A stretch of DNA of 9,046 nucleotides from assembly GCA_002482435.1 (NCBI GenBank), contig DLFZ01000106.1, positions 185 to 9,230 on the forward strand, read 5' to 3'. The DNA comes from Christensenella sp. UBA7707. GTDB lineage: Bacteria > Bacillota > Clostridia > Christensenellales > CAG-138. This document shows positions 1-7,030 of the stretch, piece by piece. The notes under the pieces are model-generated. The model saw only the letters and a program-made list of their open reading frames with translations, ran no database searches and was not told the origin of the DNA. Numbering within the stretch: the stretch's first letter is position 1; each line of letters starts with the position of its first letter. A program made the position numbers and the translations under genes.

Positions 1-922
1 CCTTCCGTATAGCTATGTTGGCTGGGAGCCGGAGAAATGGCTTGAGGGAACGGCATCACAAGAACTTATAGACCGCTATTTCTACAAGCATGGCCGCTAC
101 ATCAAGGGGCCAGACCGCAGCCTTGACCTCTTGACCATGGCGCTCGCGCTCGATATCCTTGAAGATAGGGAGCAGCCAGATGTGATGCTTGTGAAAATGT
201 GCGACCTCGACGGCAGCCGTCACCAGTTCGGCGTACACAACGAGCCCGTGGCAAACCAGCTTCGCAAGCACGATGAGGAGTTCGGCAGTATCGTTGAGGC
301 GCTACGCCGCAAGGGCACGCTCGCGGAAACCAACATCGTCATCCTCGGCGACCATGGCCAGACCGACATCGAAGAGGTTTTGCACCTCAATGTACTGCTG
401 CGCGAAAACGGCTTCATCCGTGTCAGCAAGGACGGCACGCTTGAGTCATTTGACGCACTTCTCCACTCCACGGGCCTTGCGGCTTATATAGAGCTACGGA
501 ACCCGGAGGATATGGCAATGAAAGCGCGCGTGCGTGCGTACTTAGAGACCCTTAAGGATGACCCGCGTATACAGCTTACCTATGTGATGGATCGCGAGGA
601 AGCAAAGGCAGCTTTCCATGTGGATGGACCCTTCGACTTCATCATCGAAAGCCGGCTGCCGATTTCCTTTGGTGAGCGTTTCGACCTCCCGGATGTTTAC
701 GGCAGCAAGATTCCCGGCAACCATAAGATCGGCGCCGCCACGCACGGCGGTAGCCCTACGCGCGAGGAAGTTACGACGTTTCTCGCTGCCGGACCCAATG
801 TACGGTCGGGCGTTATGGTAGCGCGGCGCTCGATGGTTGATGAGGCACCTACCATGGCGCGCATGCTGGGCTTTTCTATGCCTGATACGGACGGAACCGT
901 GATCGAAGAAATACTGAGGTGA
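1..922 (+). CDS. Alkaline phosphatase superfamily phosphodiesterase / nucleotide pyrophosphatase-like protein (5' partial)
   Basis: The reading frame is open from base 2 to the TGA at 920-922, about 306 codons, so the N-terminus lies outside the window. An internal TTG at 131 could be mistaken for the start, but the frame upstream of it is open and protein-like. The visible part holds the late metal-binding motifs of the type I phosphodiesterase/nucleotide pyrophosphatase family: Asp-x3-His in DLDGSRHQFG (Asp codon at 209, His at 221), the Asp-His pair in GDHGQ (350-355), and a final His in ATHGG (743). The nucleophile Ser/Thr and the first metal Asp should lie in the missing N-terminal part. 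Known members hydrolyse phosphodiesters, pyrophosphates or phosphonate esters with two zinc-type metals; the substrate here is unknown. It is the first visible gene of a six-gene operon with an ABC importer, so hydrolysis of the imported compound is inferred. Location is uncertain because any signal peptide would be upstream. Confidence 0.85.
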   Translation, partial: LPYSYVGWEPEKWLEGTASQELIDRYFYKHGRYIKGPDRSLDLLTMALALDILEDREQPDVMLVKMCDLDGSRHQFGVHNEPVANQLRKHDEEFGSIVEALRRKGTLAETNIVILGDHGQTDIEEVLHLNVLLRENGFIRVSKDGTLESFDALLHSTGLAAYIELRNPEDMAMKARVRAYLETLKDDPRIQLTYVMDREEAKAAFHVDGPFDFIIESRLPISFGERFDLPDVYGSKIPGNHKIGAATHGGSPTREEVTTFLAAGPNVRSGVMVARRSMVDEAPTMARMLGFSMPDTDGTVIEEILR

Positions 923-926
923 TTCT

Positions 927-1988
927 ATGAAAATTACACTAGAACATGTTACAAAGAAATTCGGCGATGCGGTTGCGGTCAACGACCTTTCTGCCGTGAT
1001 CGAAAGCGGCAAGCTCATTGCGCTGCTTGGCCCTTCAGGTTGCGGCAAATCAACCATTTTGAACATGCTTTCCGGCATTCTCCCTGTCAGCGGCGGTCGC
1101 ATTTTCTTTGAAGATCGTGACGTTACCGACCTCCCCCCCGAGAAGCGCAATGTCGGGCTTGTATTTCAAAACTACGCGCTCTATCCGCACATGACAGTTC
1201 GGGAGAACATCTGCTTTCCGCTGGAGATCAAGCGCATCCCAAAAAAACAGCGTTTTGAGCGCGCCGGTGAGCTTGCCGAGCTTGTGCGCATTTCGGAGTT
1301 TCTCGATCGCAAACCCAGCCAGCTTTCGGGCGGGCAGCAGCAGCGTGTGGCCATCGCGCGCGCTTTGGCGAAAGAGCCTGCGCTTCTTTTGCTCGACGAG
1401 CCGCTCTCCAACCTCGACGCGAAGCTTCGTGTAGAGATGCGCGAAGAGATTTTGCGCATCCAGCGCGCCTCGAAGGTGACGACCGTGTTCGTTACGCACG
1501 ATCAGGAGGAAGCCTCCTCCATCGCCGACCAGGTCGTTTTGCTCAAGCTTGGCGTTTTGCAGCAGCAGAATTCCCCGCGTCAGCTCTATGATGAGCCCGT
1601 CAACTTCTTTGCTGCGGATTTCCTCGGTGCGCCGCCCATCAACAGGCTTCGCGGAACCATCGAGAACGGCGCGTTTCGTTTCGATGGTTCGAAAGTACGC
1701 GTTTCGCTGCCGCTGCGCCGTGACGTTGCAAACGGCACGGAGGCGATTCTCGCCGTGCGTGCGGAAAGCATCGTCGTACCCGCGCAGGGGGATTCCCTTC
1801 AGGCGCGTGTGCTCGAGCGCTATTGGATCAACAAGGACGAGCTCTCGCTGCTTGAAATTGAGGGCCAGCAATGCCGCGGCTTCATCAGCGGCGATTATCC
1901 GCTTTCCATCGGTGAGAATATCCAGCTTAGCTTCAAGCGCCGCGGTGTGTTTTTGTTCGATGCGCAAACGGGGGAGAGATTGTCATGA
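927..1988 (+). CDS. ABC transporter ATP-binding protein, UgpC/MalK type
   Basis: This 353-residue protein is the energising ATPase of a carbohydrate/organophosphate (CUT1-type) importer and has the family's usual length. In order: Walker A GPSGCGKST (35-43), Q-loop VFQNYALYPHMTV (from 79), signature LSGGQQQR (133-140), Walker B LLLLDEP (153-159), D-loop SNLDAKLR, and the switch His191 in VFVTHDQEEA. FLGAPPINRL near 232-241 marks the junction to a C-terminal TOBE/OB-fold regulatory domain (about 240-350). All catalytic residues are intact. The ATG follows a GAGGTGA site (916-922) that overlaps the stop codon of the upstream phosphodiesterase, which suggests translational coupling. It overlaps the next permease gene by 4 nt (ATGA at 1985-1988). 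MalK/UgpC/MsmK proteins are often shared between importers, but here it is embedded with two permeases, so a dedicated role is likely. Substrate cannot be read from the ATPase. Confidence 0.95.
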   Translation: MKITLEHVTKKFGDAVAVNDLSAVIESGKLIALLGPSGCGKSTILNMLSGILPVSGGRIFFEDRDVTDLPPEKRNVGLVFQNYALYPHMTVRENICFPLEIKRIPKKQRFERAGELAELVRISEFLDRKPSQLSGGQQQRVAIARALAKEPALLLLDEPLSNLDAKLRVEMREEILRIQRASKVTTVFVTHDQEEASSIADQVVLLKLGVLQQQNSPRQLYDEPVNFFAADFLGAPPINRLRGTIENGAFRFDGSKVRVSLPLRRDVANGTEAILAVRAESIVVPAQGDSLQARVLERYWINKDELSLLEIEGQQCRGFISGDYPLSIGENIQLSFKRRGVFLFDAQTGERLS

Positions 1989-2905
1989 AGAGGCTGTTTA
2001 GGAAAACCCGCCCGGATGGTGAAAAGCTTACGGCGAAAACCTTTCTTTTGCCTGCGGCCTTTCTCGCGCCGTTCTTGATCGGGCTGATCCTCTTTTCGGT
2101 TTACCCGTTCATCAACGTGTTCCTCATCTCTTTCAAAGAGGGCTACAAGGTACTTACGGGCGCATTCAGCGGGTTCGGTTTTGCAAACTATGAGGCGGTC
2201 GTCCGTGACCCAAACTTTCTCAACGGTCTCAAGAACACCGCCCTGTACGCGGTGATCGTCGTGCCAACGGCAACGGCGCTCTCGCTTTTGATTGCAACGC
2301 TTCTTAACAATGACATAAGGCTCAAGGGTTTTTTCCAAACCTGCTACTTTCTGCCGATGGTCACCTCCATCACAGCCATCGGCCTCGTTTGGAAATGGCT
2401 GTTCAACTTCGACTACGGTCTGATCAACTATTTCCTTTCCCTTTTTCAAATCGACCCGGTCAATTGGTTGAACAACCCCGCATACAACCTCGCAGCGCTC
2501 TGTATCTACGGCGTATGGAGCATGATTCCGTTTACAACGATTTTGCTGCTTGCCGGGTTTCAAAACGTCAACCCACAGTACTATACGGCTGCGCGTGCCG
2601 ACGGCGCAAAGGGCGGACGCATTTTCCGGCGCATCACACTGCCCCTTCTTGCTCCGACCATCGGGCTGACCCTGATTATCAATATGATTTCCGCCTCCAA
2701 GGTGTTTTCGGAACTCTTCCCGCTGTTTAACGGAAATCCCGGTTCGGCTTACTCACTTTATACGGTTGTGTATTATCTCTACGACGCATTCTTTGTCCAA
2801 TGGAAGCTCGGCAGGGCTGCGGCTAGCGCGGTGATCCTATTCGTGATCGTTTTGGCGCTGACGATGATTCAGCTGTTCATTCAGCGGAAATGGAAGCATT
2901 ATTGA
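1985..2905 (+). CDS. ABC transporter permease, MalF/UgpA type
   Basis: This 306-residue integral membrane protein has about six hydrophobic segments (roughly 20-45, 82-107, 117-140, 167-191, 222-246 and 278-299). It carries the cytoplasmic EAA loop of binding-protein-dependent permeases at about 201-223 (TAARADGAKGGRIFRRITLP), the coupling helix that docks on the ATPase. NWLNNPAYNLAAL followed by WSMIPFTTILLLAGFQNV is typical of the MalF/UgpA half of CUT1 importers. Its ATG overlaps the ATPase stop codon (ATGA) and is preceded by a GGGGGAGAG site (1970-1978) with 6-nt spacing, so the start is secure. It should form the membrane channel with the permease encoded 3 nt downstream. The family imports sugars, polyols and glycerol phosphates; phosphate-ester cargo is inferred only from the hydrolases on both sides. 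Confidence 0.94.
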   Translation: MKRLFRKTRPDGEKLTAKTFLLPAAFLAPFLIGLILFSVYPFINVFLISFKEGYKVLTGAFSGFGFANYEAVVRDPNFLNGLKNTALYAVIVVPTATALSLLIATLLNNDIRLKGFFQTCYFLPMVTSITAIGLVWKWLFNFDYGLINYFLSLFQIDPVNWLNNPAYNLAALCIYGVWSMIPFTTILLLAGFQNVNPQYYTAARADGAKGGRIFRRITLPLLAPTIGLTLIINMISASKVFSELFPLFNGNPGSAYSLYTVVYYLYDAFFVQWKLGRAAASAVILFVIVLALTMIQLFIQRKWKHY

Positions 2906-2908
2906 GCT

Positions 2909-3736
2909 ATGAAAACAATGAGAATAACCAAGCGAACCATCCTTTACGCGATCCTCGCCATCGGCGCGGCGGTCATGGTGCTGCCGTTCGTATGGATGAT
3001 ACTTTCCTCCCTGAAAACCGCCGCGGAGGTGAATACCACACCGCCCACGGTGCTCCCCGCTAGCCCTACGCTGGAAAACTACAAATACGCCTTCGAAAAA
3101 GCGCCCTTTGCGCGATATTTTCTAAACTCCGTCATCGTCACGGTCGCCTGCGTCGCCTGCACGATGTTTACAACCGTGCTTGCGGCTTTCGCGTTCTCTC
3201 GCCTCAAGTTTCCCGGGCGCGACCTTCTTTTCTCGCTGCTGCTCTCGCTGATGATGATACCGTTTGAAATGCTCGTGATCACCAACTATCAAACCATTGT
3301 GGACTGGAAGCTGACCGACAATTTGCTTGCGCTCATCATCCCGTTTACGTCGAGCATTTTCTACACCTACATTTTACGAAACTTCTTCCTCTCCATACCG
3401 GATAGCCTGTATTATTCCGCGCGTGTGGATGGTGCATCCAACTGGCGCTATCTGTTTCGCATCATGATTCCCATCGCAAAGCCGGCGCTTGCAACGATTG
3501 GCCTTCTTAACGCGATCACCTGCTGGAATGCGTTCCTTTGGACGGTGCTCGTCACCAATACGCCTGAATCGCGCACGCTGCCGTTTGGTCTTTATGCTTT
3601 CATGACCTCGAGCGGCATTCGCTACGAGCGGCTGATGGCGGCGGCAACAATCGTCGTGGTGCCCATGATTATTCTGTTCCTCTTATTCCGCAAGCAGATC
3701 GTCACCGGCGTATCGCGCGGCGGGCTGAAAGGATAA
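2909..3736 (+). CDS. ABC transporter permease, MalG/UgpE type
   Basis: The second channel subunit has 275 residues and six predicted membrane segments, starting at about 11-33. Its EAA loop lies at about 168-191 (YYSARVDGASNWRYLFRIMI, then P), followed by the conserved WNAFLWTVLV segment. The C-terminal tail QIVTGVSRGGLKG matches the usual G-x3-G-x-x-KG ending of this family. The ATG at 2909 lies 3 nt after the upstream stop. Its Shine-Dalgarno is weak (GGAAG at 2892-2896, 12 nt away), so translation probably depends on coupling. A second in-frame ATG at 2918 is possible but is 21 nt from GGAAG. PTLENYKYAFEKAPFARYFLNS near 53-74 is typical of UgpE-like permeases. It pairs with the preceding permease and ATPase; the binding protein needed for uptake is not in this window. 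Confidence 0.94.
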   Translation: MKTMRITKRTILYAILAIGAAVMVLPFVWMILSSLKTAAEVNTTPPTVLPASPTLENYKYAFEKAPFARYFLNSVIVTVACVACTMFTTVLAAFAFSRLKFPGRDLLFSLLLSLMMIPFEMLVITNYQTIVDWKLTDNLLALIIPFTSSIFYTYILRNFFLSIPDSLYYSARVDGASNWRYLFRIMIPIAKPALATIGLLNAITCWNAFLWTVLVTNTPESRTLPFGLYAFMTSSGIRYERLMAAATIVVVPMIILFLLFRKQIVTGVSRGGLKG

Positions 3737-3740
3737 GCGC

Positions 3741-5207
3741 ATGAAACGACTGATTCCCATCGACATTCTGGCGCATGCCGACTTTTCGGGTAGAATGAAG
3801 CGCTCCCGCCGTAACCGGGGTTTCGCATCGTTTGGTGCGATGATTGAAGCCGTACGGCGGGAAAACCCCGCCGGCACGCTGCTACTTGATGCGGGCGACG
3901 CGTTCTCCACCACGTTTTGGGGCGGCGCGCCCTGTGTAAAGGCCGTGTCGCTTCTTAAGGCCGACGCTCTTACGCTCGGCAATCACGAATTCGACCGCGG
4001 GCGAACATTTTTGAACGATTGCATCGCCCTTGCGGACTTCCCTATCCTCTGTGCTAACATCGTAGAGCGGGATACCGGCGCGTTGATCCCCGATACGAAG
4101 CCCTATGTCATAGTCGAAAAATCAGGCGTGAAGATCGGCGTGGTCGGTGTAACCACCGAATATACGCCCTACATGGTCACCGCTTCCTCCTTTGCCCCCT
4201 ATGAGGTGCGCTCCTGCGCGCAGGCGTGCAGGACTTATATCCCTGAGATGCGGCAGGCGGGCGCGGAGATCGTTGTGCTGCTTGCACACATCCCCTTTTA
4301 CGTCGAAGCGGATGGTGGCATAAGCGGCGAAATAGCAGAGCTTTTGCAGGAAATTCCCGAGGTAGACGTGTGCATCGGCGGCCATATTCCGGGCGATTAC
4401 GCTGGGCTTGTGGGCAACACAGTTGTGCTAAAGGGCGGCTTTGGCGGCCATAGCCTCTGCCATACGCGGCTCTTGTTTGACCCTGATACCCGCCGCATCG
4501 TTGAGCGGTCGTACAATGTGCTGCAAAACGATGGGAAAGCCGCGCCTGTTGCTGCCTACGAAGAATATGAAAAGCAGGTCACGGCGCCATTTTCCGGCTT
4601 TTTTGAGGATGTGCTTGCCACCACCGACGAAACGTGGAGCATCCGCCTGAGCGCGGAAACGAAGCTTGGCAACCTGCTTGCGGACTGCGTGCGCAGCGCA
4701 GCGGAAACAGATTTTGCTTATATGAACGCCACAAGCGCGGGCGGCCGCATTGAACCCGGCCCCGTTACCGCGGAGGATATGAGTTCCGTGATGGGCTTTG
4801 ATGACCCGATTTTGCGCGCCAAGATTACCGGGGCACAGCTCTACGAGCTGTTTGAGCTCGTTTATGTGCCGGAACGCTTCGGCAACAATGCAGGACTTAT
4901 GTATTCCGGCCTTGTTGTATATGCCGACCACACGAAGCCAGCCTTCTCGAAAATACGCAAAATTACGCTGCCGGACGGCACGCCGCTTGAACGGGAAAAG
5001 ACCTATACGGTTGCCTCCTCCGAATACATGGCCTCGGGCGGTAACGATACGGGCCAAATCGCAAACGCGCTCCAGTGGGAACAACTTCCCGTGCACATGT
5101 ATGAGGCGATTTTCACGCATGTGCGCAAGCTCGGAAAACTCTCCGTTTCGCCCGAGCAGCGCATGCACGAGATCGGCAGGCCCGAAAACGACAATTCGCC
5201 GTTTTAA
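3741..5207 (+). CDS. 5'-nucleotidase/UshA-family metallophosphoesterase, paralogue 1, with altered metal site
   Basis: This 488-residue two-domain protein belongs to the 5'-nucleotidase/UDP-sugar hydrolase family. The N-terminal calcineurin-like domain (about 4-250) shows Asp14 (ILAHADFSG), Asp53 in LLLDAGD, Asn81-His82 in GNHEFD, His183 in LLAHIPF and His215 in IGGHIPG. The C-terminal substrate domain (about 300-465) shows ETKLGNLLAD, NATSAGGR with Arg336, and EYMASGGND. Two usual metal-1 ligands are absent: the His of Asp-x-His is Ser16, and the His/Gln of Gly-His-x-His/Gln is Pro217. Metal-2 ligands and the catalytic His82 are present. There is no signal peptide, since motif I begins at residue 9, so a cytoplasmic place is likely, unlike UshA. 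The start has AAAGGA (3728-3733) at 7-nt spacing, 4 nt after the permease stop. Loss of phosphatase activity or use of one metal are both possible; the family call is firm, the substrate is not. Confidence 0.88.
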   Translation: MKRLIPIDILAHADFSGRMKRSRRNRGFASFGAMIEAVRRENPAGTLLLDAGDAFSTTFWGGAPCVKAVSLLKADALTLGNHEFDRGRTFLNDCIALADFPILCANIVERDTGALIPDTKPYVIVEKSGVKIGVVGVTTEYTPYMVTASSFAPYEVRSCAQACRTYIPEMRQAGAEIVVLLAHIPFYVEADGGISGEIAELLQEIPEVDVCIGGHIPGDYAGLVGNTVVLKGGFGGHSLCHTRLLFDPDTRRIVERSYNVLQNDGKAAPVAAYEEYEKQVTAPFSGFFEDVLATTDETWSIRLSAETKLGNLLADCVRSAAETDFAYMNATSAGGRIEPGPVTAEDMSSVMGFDDPILRAKITGAQLYELFELVYVPERFGNNAGLMYSGLVVYADHTKPAFSKIRKITLPDGTPLEREKTYTVASSEYMASGGNDTGQIANALQWEQLPVHMYEAIFTHVRKLGKLSVSPEQRMHEIGRPENDNSPF

Positions 5208-5225
5208 CGCCCGAGGGGAGAGCCT

Positions 5226-6695
5226 ATGATACTCGACATTGTTACGCAGACCGATTTTGCAGGCGCAATCGATCAAACCTACCATTGCCCCGGGGCCGCG
5301 AAGGTCGCGGGGCTTTTGAAGCACATCCGTGAGCAAAACCCAACAGGTACGCTTTTTCTCGATGCGGGGGATGTGCTCTGCGGCGCGCCGATTTGTAACC
5401 TCACAGACGGTGGGCCGGTTATTGACATCCTCAACTTGCTCGGCGTCGATGCGATGACGCTTGGCAATCACGAATTCGACAACGGCGGGCAAGCCATGCG
5501 CGAGGTTCTTGCGCGAGCCACCTTCCCCATTTTGTGCGCCAACATTATAGACGAAAGCACGCACCAGCCGGCTGCCCCCGCAAGGCCTTATATCATGCTT
5601 GCGCGCGGCGGCGTTAAAATTGGCATCGTTGGCGTGACAACGGCATATACGCCGTTCATGCTCAAGCCGGAGAGTTTTTGCGGGTACACCGTTGTACCGC
5701 CTGCTGAGGTACTCAACAACATCATCCCTCAAATGCGGAACGAAGGAGCGGATGTCGTAGTGGTGCTCGGCCATTTGCCGGGCAGCGTTTCGAAAGAAGG
5801 CGACTGCACGGGTGAGCTGTTTGAAACGGCGGAAGCGATACCGCCCGTCGAGGTGATGATTGGCGGGCACAACCCCGGCAGCATCGCGTGCGTACGCAAT
5901 GCAACCGTGTATGCAAAGGCGGGCTTTTCCGCGGGCCAGCTTGCGCATATTCGCTTGACACTCGATGAAAACAAACGCGTTACGGAACGCACCGTGCGCC
6001 TCTATGACATGATGAGCGACGATACGGAATGGATTGCGCCCGACCCCGCCGTACAGGATGCGGTAGATGTAGCGATGGCGCCCAACCGCCCCGTGCTTGA
6101 CGAGCCGCTTGCAAAGCTTCCCGTTCGCCTAGCGGCGGATAAGGACGGCATGTGCGCGCTCGGCAACTTTTACACCGACGGCCTGCGCGAGGCCGCCAAA
6201 GCCCCAATTGGCGTCTTCAACGCAACGAGCCTTTTCGGCTACATGCCGGAGGGCATCGTTACAGCCGAAATGGTGATGCATGTGATGTGCTTTGACGAGG
6301 ACATTTATTCCGGGGAAATGACCGGGGAGCAGCTAACGGCACTTTTTGAACGCACCTATACGAAAGCGCACTGGGCGCTCAACGGTACACTCCAGTTTAC
6401 CGGTCTGCGGGTAGTCGTTGATACGCGGCAGCCGGAGGGCACGCGTGTTATCTCCCTTTCGCGTGAAGACGGCACTCCCATTCAAAAGGAAGATCGCCTG
6501 CGCGTCGCCACGACCGATTATATCGCTACGGGCGGCAACGATTACCGGGAAATCACGGAGCAGGTCTCATGGGAAAACACGCATGTACGCACGCATGCGT
6601 TCTTCGTGGATTTTCTGCGCCGCCGCGGCGTGCTGCCGCACGAAACGGATGATCGTATGGTCAACCTCGACCCCGCGTGGCCCCCGCTGCGCTAA
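5226..6695 (+). CDS. 5'-nucleotidase/UshA-family metallophosphoesterase, paralogue 2, with altered metal site
   Basis: This 489-residue protein is a diverged tandem paralogue of the preceding gene, with the same two-domain layout. Metallophosphoesterase residues are Asp10 (IVTQTDFAG), Asp49 in LFLDAGD, Asn81-His82 in GNHEFD, His183 in VLGHLPG and His215 in IGGHNPG; the last four fall at the same residue numbers as in paralogue 1. The usual metal-1 ligands are again missing, as Ala12 and Pro217. The C-terminal domain shows ALGNFYTDG, NATSLFGY and DYIATGGNDY. The Arg of the substrate loop, kept in paralogue 1 (Arg336), is Tyr339 here, which points to a different substrate or reduced phosphate binding. 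There is no signal peptide, so it is probably cytoplasmic. A strong GAGGGGAG site (5213-5220) lies 5 nt before the ATG. It is the last gene of the operon and is followed by a terminator at about 6817-6856. Confidence 0.88.
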   Translation: MILDIVTQTDFAGAIDQTYHCPGAAKVAGLLKHIREQNPTGTLFLDAGDVLCGAPICNLTDGGPVIDILNLLGVDAMTLGNHEFDNGGQAMREVLARATFPILCANIIDESTHQPAAPARPYIMLARGGVKIGIVGVTTAYTPFMLKPESFCGYTVVPPAEVLNNIIPQMRNEGADVVVVLGHLPGSVSKEGDCTGELFETAEAIPPVEVMIGGHNPGSIACVRNATVYAKAGFSAGQLAHIRLTLDENKRVTERTVRLYDMMSDDTEWIAPDPAVQDAVDVAMAPNRPVLDEPLAKLPVRLAADKDGMCALGNFYTDGLREAAKAPIGVFNATSLFGYMPEGIVTAEMVMHVMCFDEDIYSGEMTGEQLTALFERTYTKAHWALNGTLQFTGLRVVVDTRQPEGTRVISLSREDGTPIQKEDRLRVATTDYIATGGNDYREITEQVSWENTHVRTHAFFVDFLRRRGVLPHETDDRMVNLDPAWPPLR

Positions 6696-6816
6696 GCGGC
6701 GAATTAGGTTCGCAAATCGAATGGTCGTGTTCCGTGTTCGATTTTCGTTTTTGCGGAGCTGCTGAAAACGGCTGATTTTGTGTAGGATACCGGCTATGCC
6801 ATGTCGGATATATGCC

Positions 6817-6856
6817 AAAAGCCCGCTAAAACCAAAGGTTTTAGCGGGCTTTTTTC
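6817..6856 (+). terminator. Rho-independent terminator of the six-gene operon
   Basis: There is a perfect 14-bp stem, AGCCCGCTAAAACC (6820-6833) with its complement at 6837-6850, around an AAA loop. A run of six T follows after the last paired GGGC. Flanking A residues at 6817-6819 extend pairing into the T run. It lies about 120 nt after the stop of the last operon gene. The U tract is much better on the + strand than on the - strand, where only four T follow, so its main direction is +. Confidence 0.93.
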
Positions 6857-6881
6857 TTAACTTAATTGCCTTGACTCCTGC

Positions 6882-6914
6882 AAAAAGGCTCGTGGCAGCA
6901 TGTTGCCACGAGCC
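6882..6914 (-). terminator. Rho-independent terminator of the - strand anchored-protein gene
   Basis: A perfect 11-bp stem, GGCTCGTGGCA (6887-6897) paired with 6904-6914, encloses a 6-nt loop. Read on the - strand, the stem is followed directly by five T (complement of 6882-6886). On the + strand no T run follows, so the direction is -. It lies about 117 nt beyond the stop of the gene ending at 7031, with no gene between. Confidence 0.85.
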
Positions 6915-7030
6915 GCGGAGGAGAATGTGTAACCTCTCTTATTTACTCATATCTCGGCAGAAAAACACAACACCTTCTACTTTAAAGCACAACCTGTCGG
7001 GACGATATAAGCAGATACACGCCGTTCCAT

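Larger units (their letters stand above)
6696..7030. other. Convergent intergenic region with two terminators
   Basis: This 335-nt gap separates the + strand operon from the - strand gene whose stop is at 7031. It contains two strong hairpins, described separately, one facing each way. A third, weaker inverted repeat lies at 6711-6747: an 11-nt arm with one mismatch, a 15-nt loop, then five T. It could be an extra weak stop for the operon. An open frame at 6778-7044 crosses both hairpins, has no ribosome binding site and resembles no protein, so I do not call a gene here. Confidence 0.7.

Noticed and set aside
131..922. TTG at 131 as the true start of the first phosphodiesterase
   Set aside because: The frame is open back to base 2 with protein-like sequence, and the family needs an N-terminal nucleophile and metal motif that would lie further upstream.
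1050..1967. 305-codon open frame on the - strand within the ABC ATPase gene
   Set aside because: It is antisense to an intact ATPase with every motif in place, and it shows no family resemblance or operon context.
4428..5948. 506-codon open frame on the - strand across both metallophosphoesterase genes
   Set aside because: It is fully antisense to two well-supported genes, has no recognisable motifs, and has a skewed Arg/His/Ala/Cys composition. Long antisense frames are expected in GC-rich coding DNA with G/C-rich third positions.
6711..6747. Inverted repeat just after the last operon gene, considered as the operon's main terminator
   Set aside because: The stem has a mismatch, a 15-nt loop and few G-C pairs. 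The hairpin at 6820-6850 is far stronger. It may still act as a minor stop.
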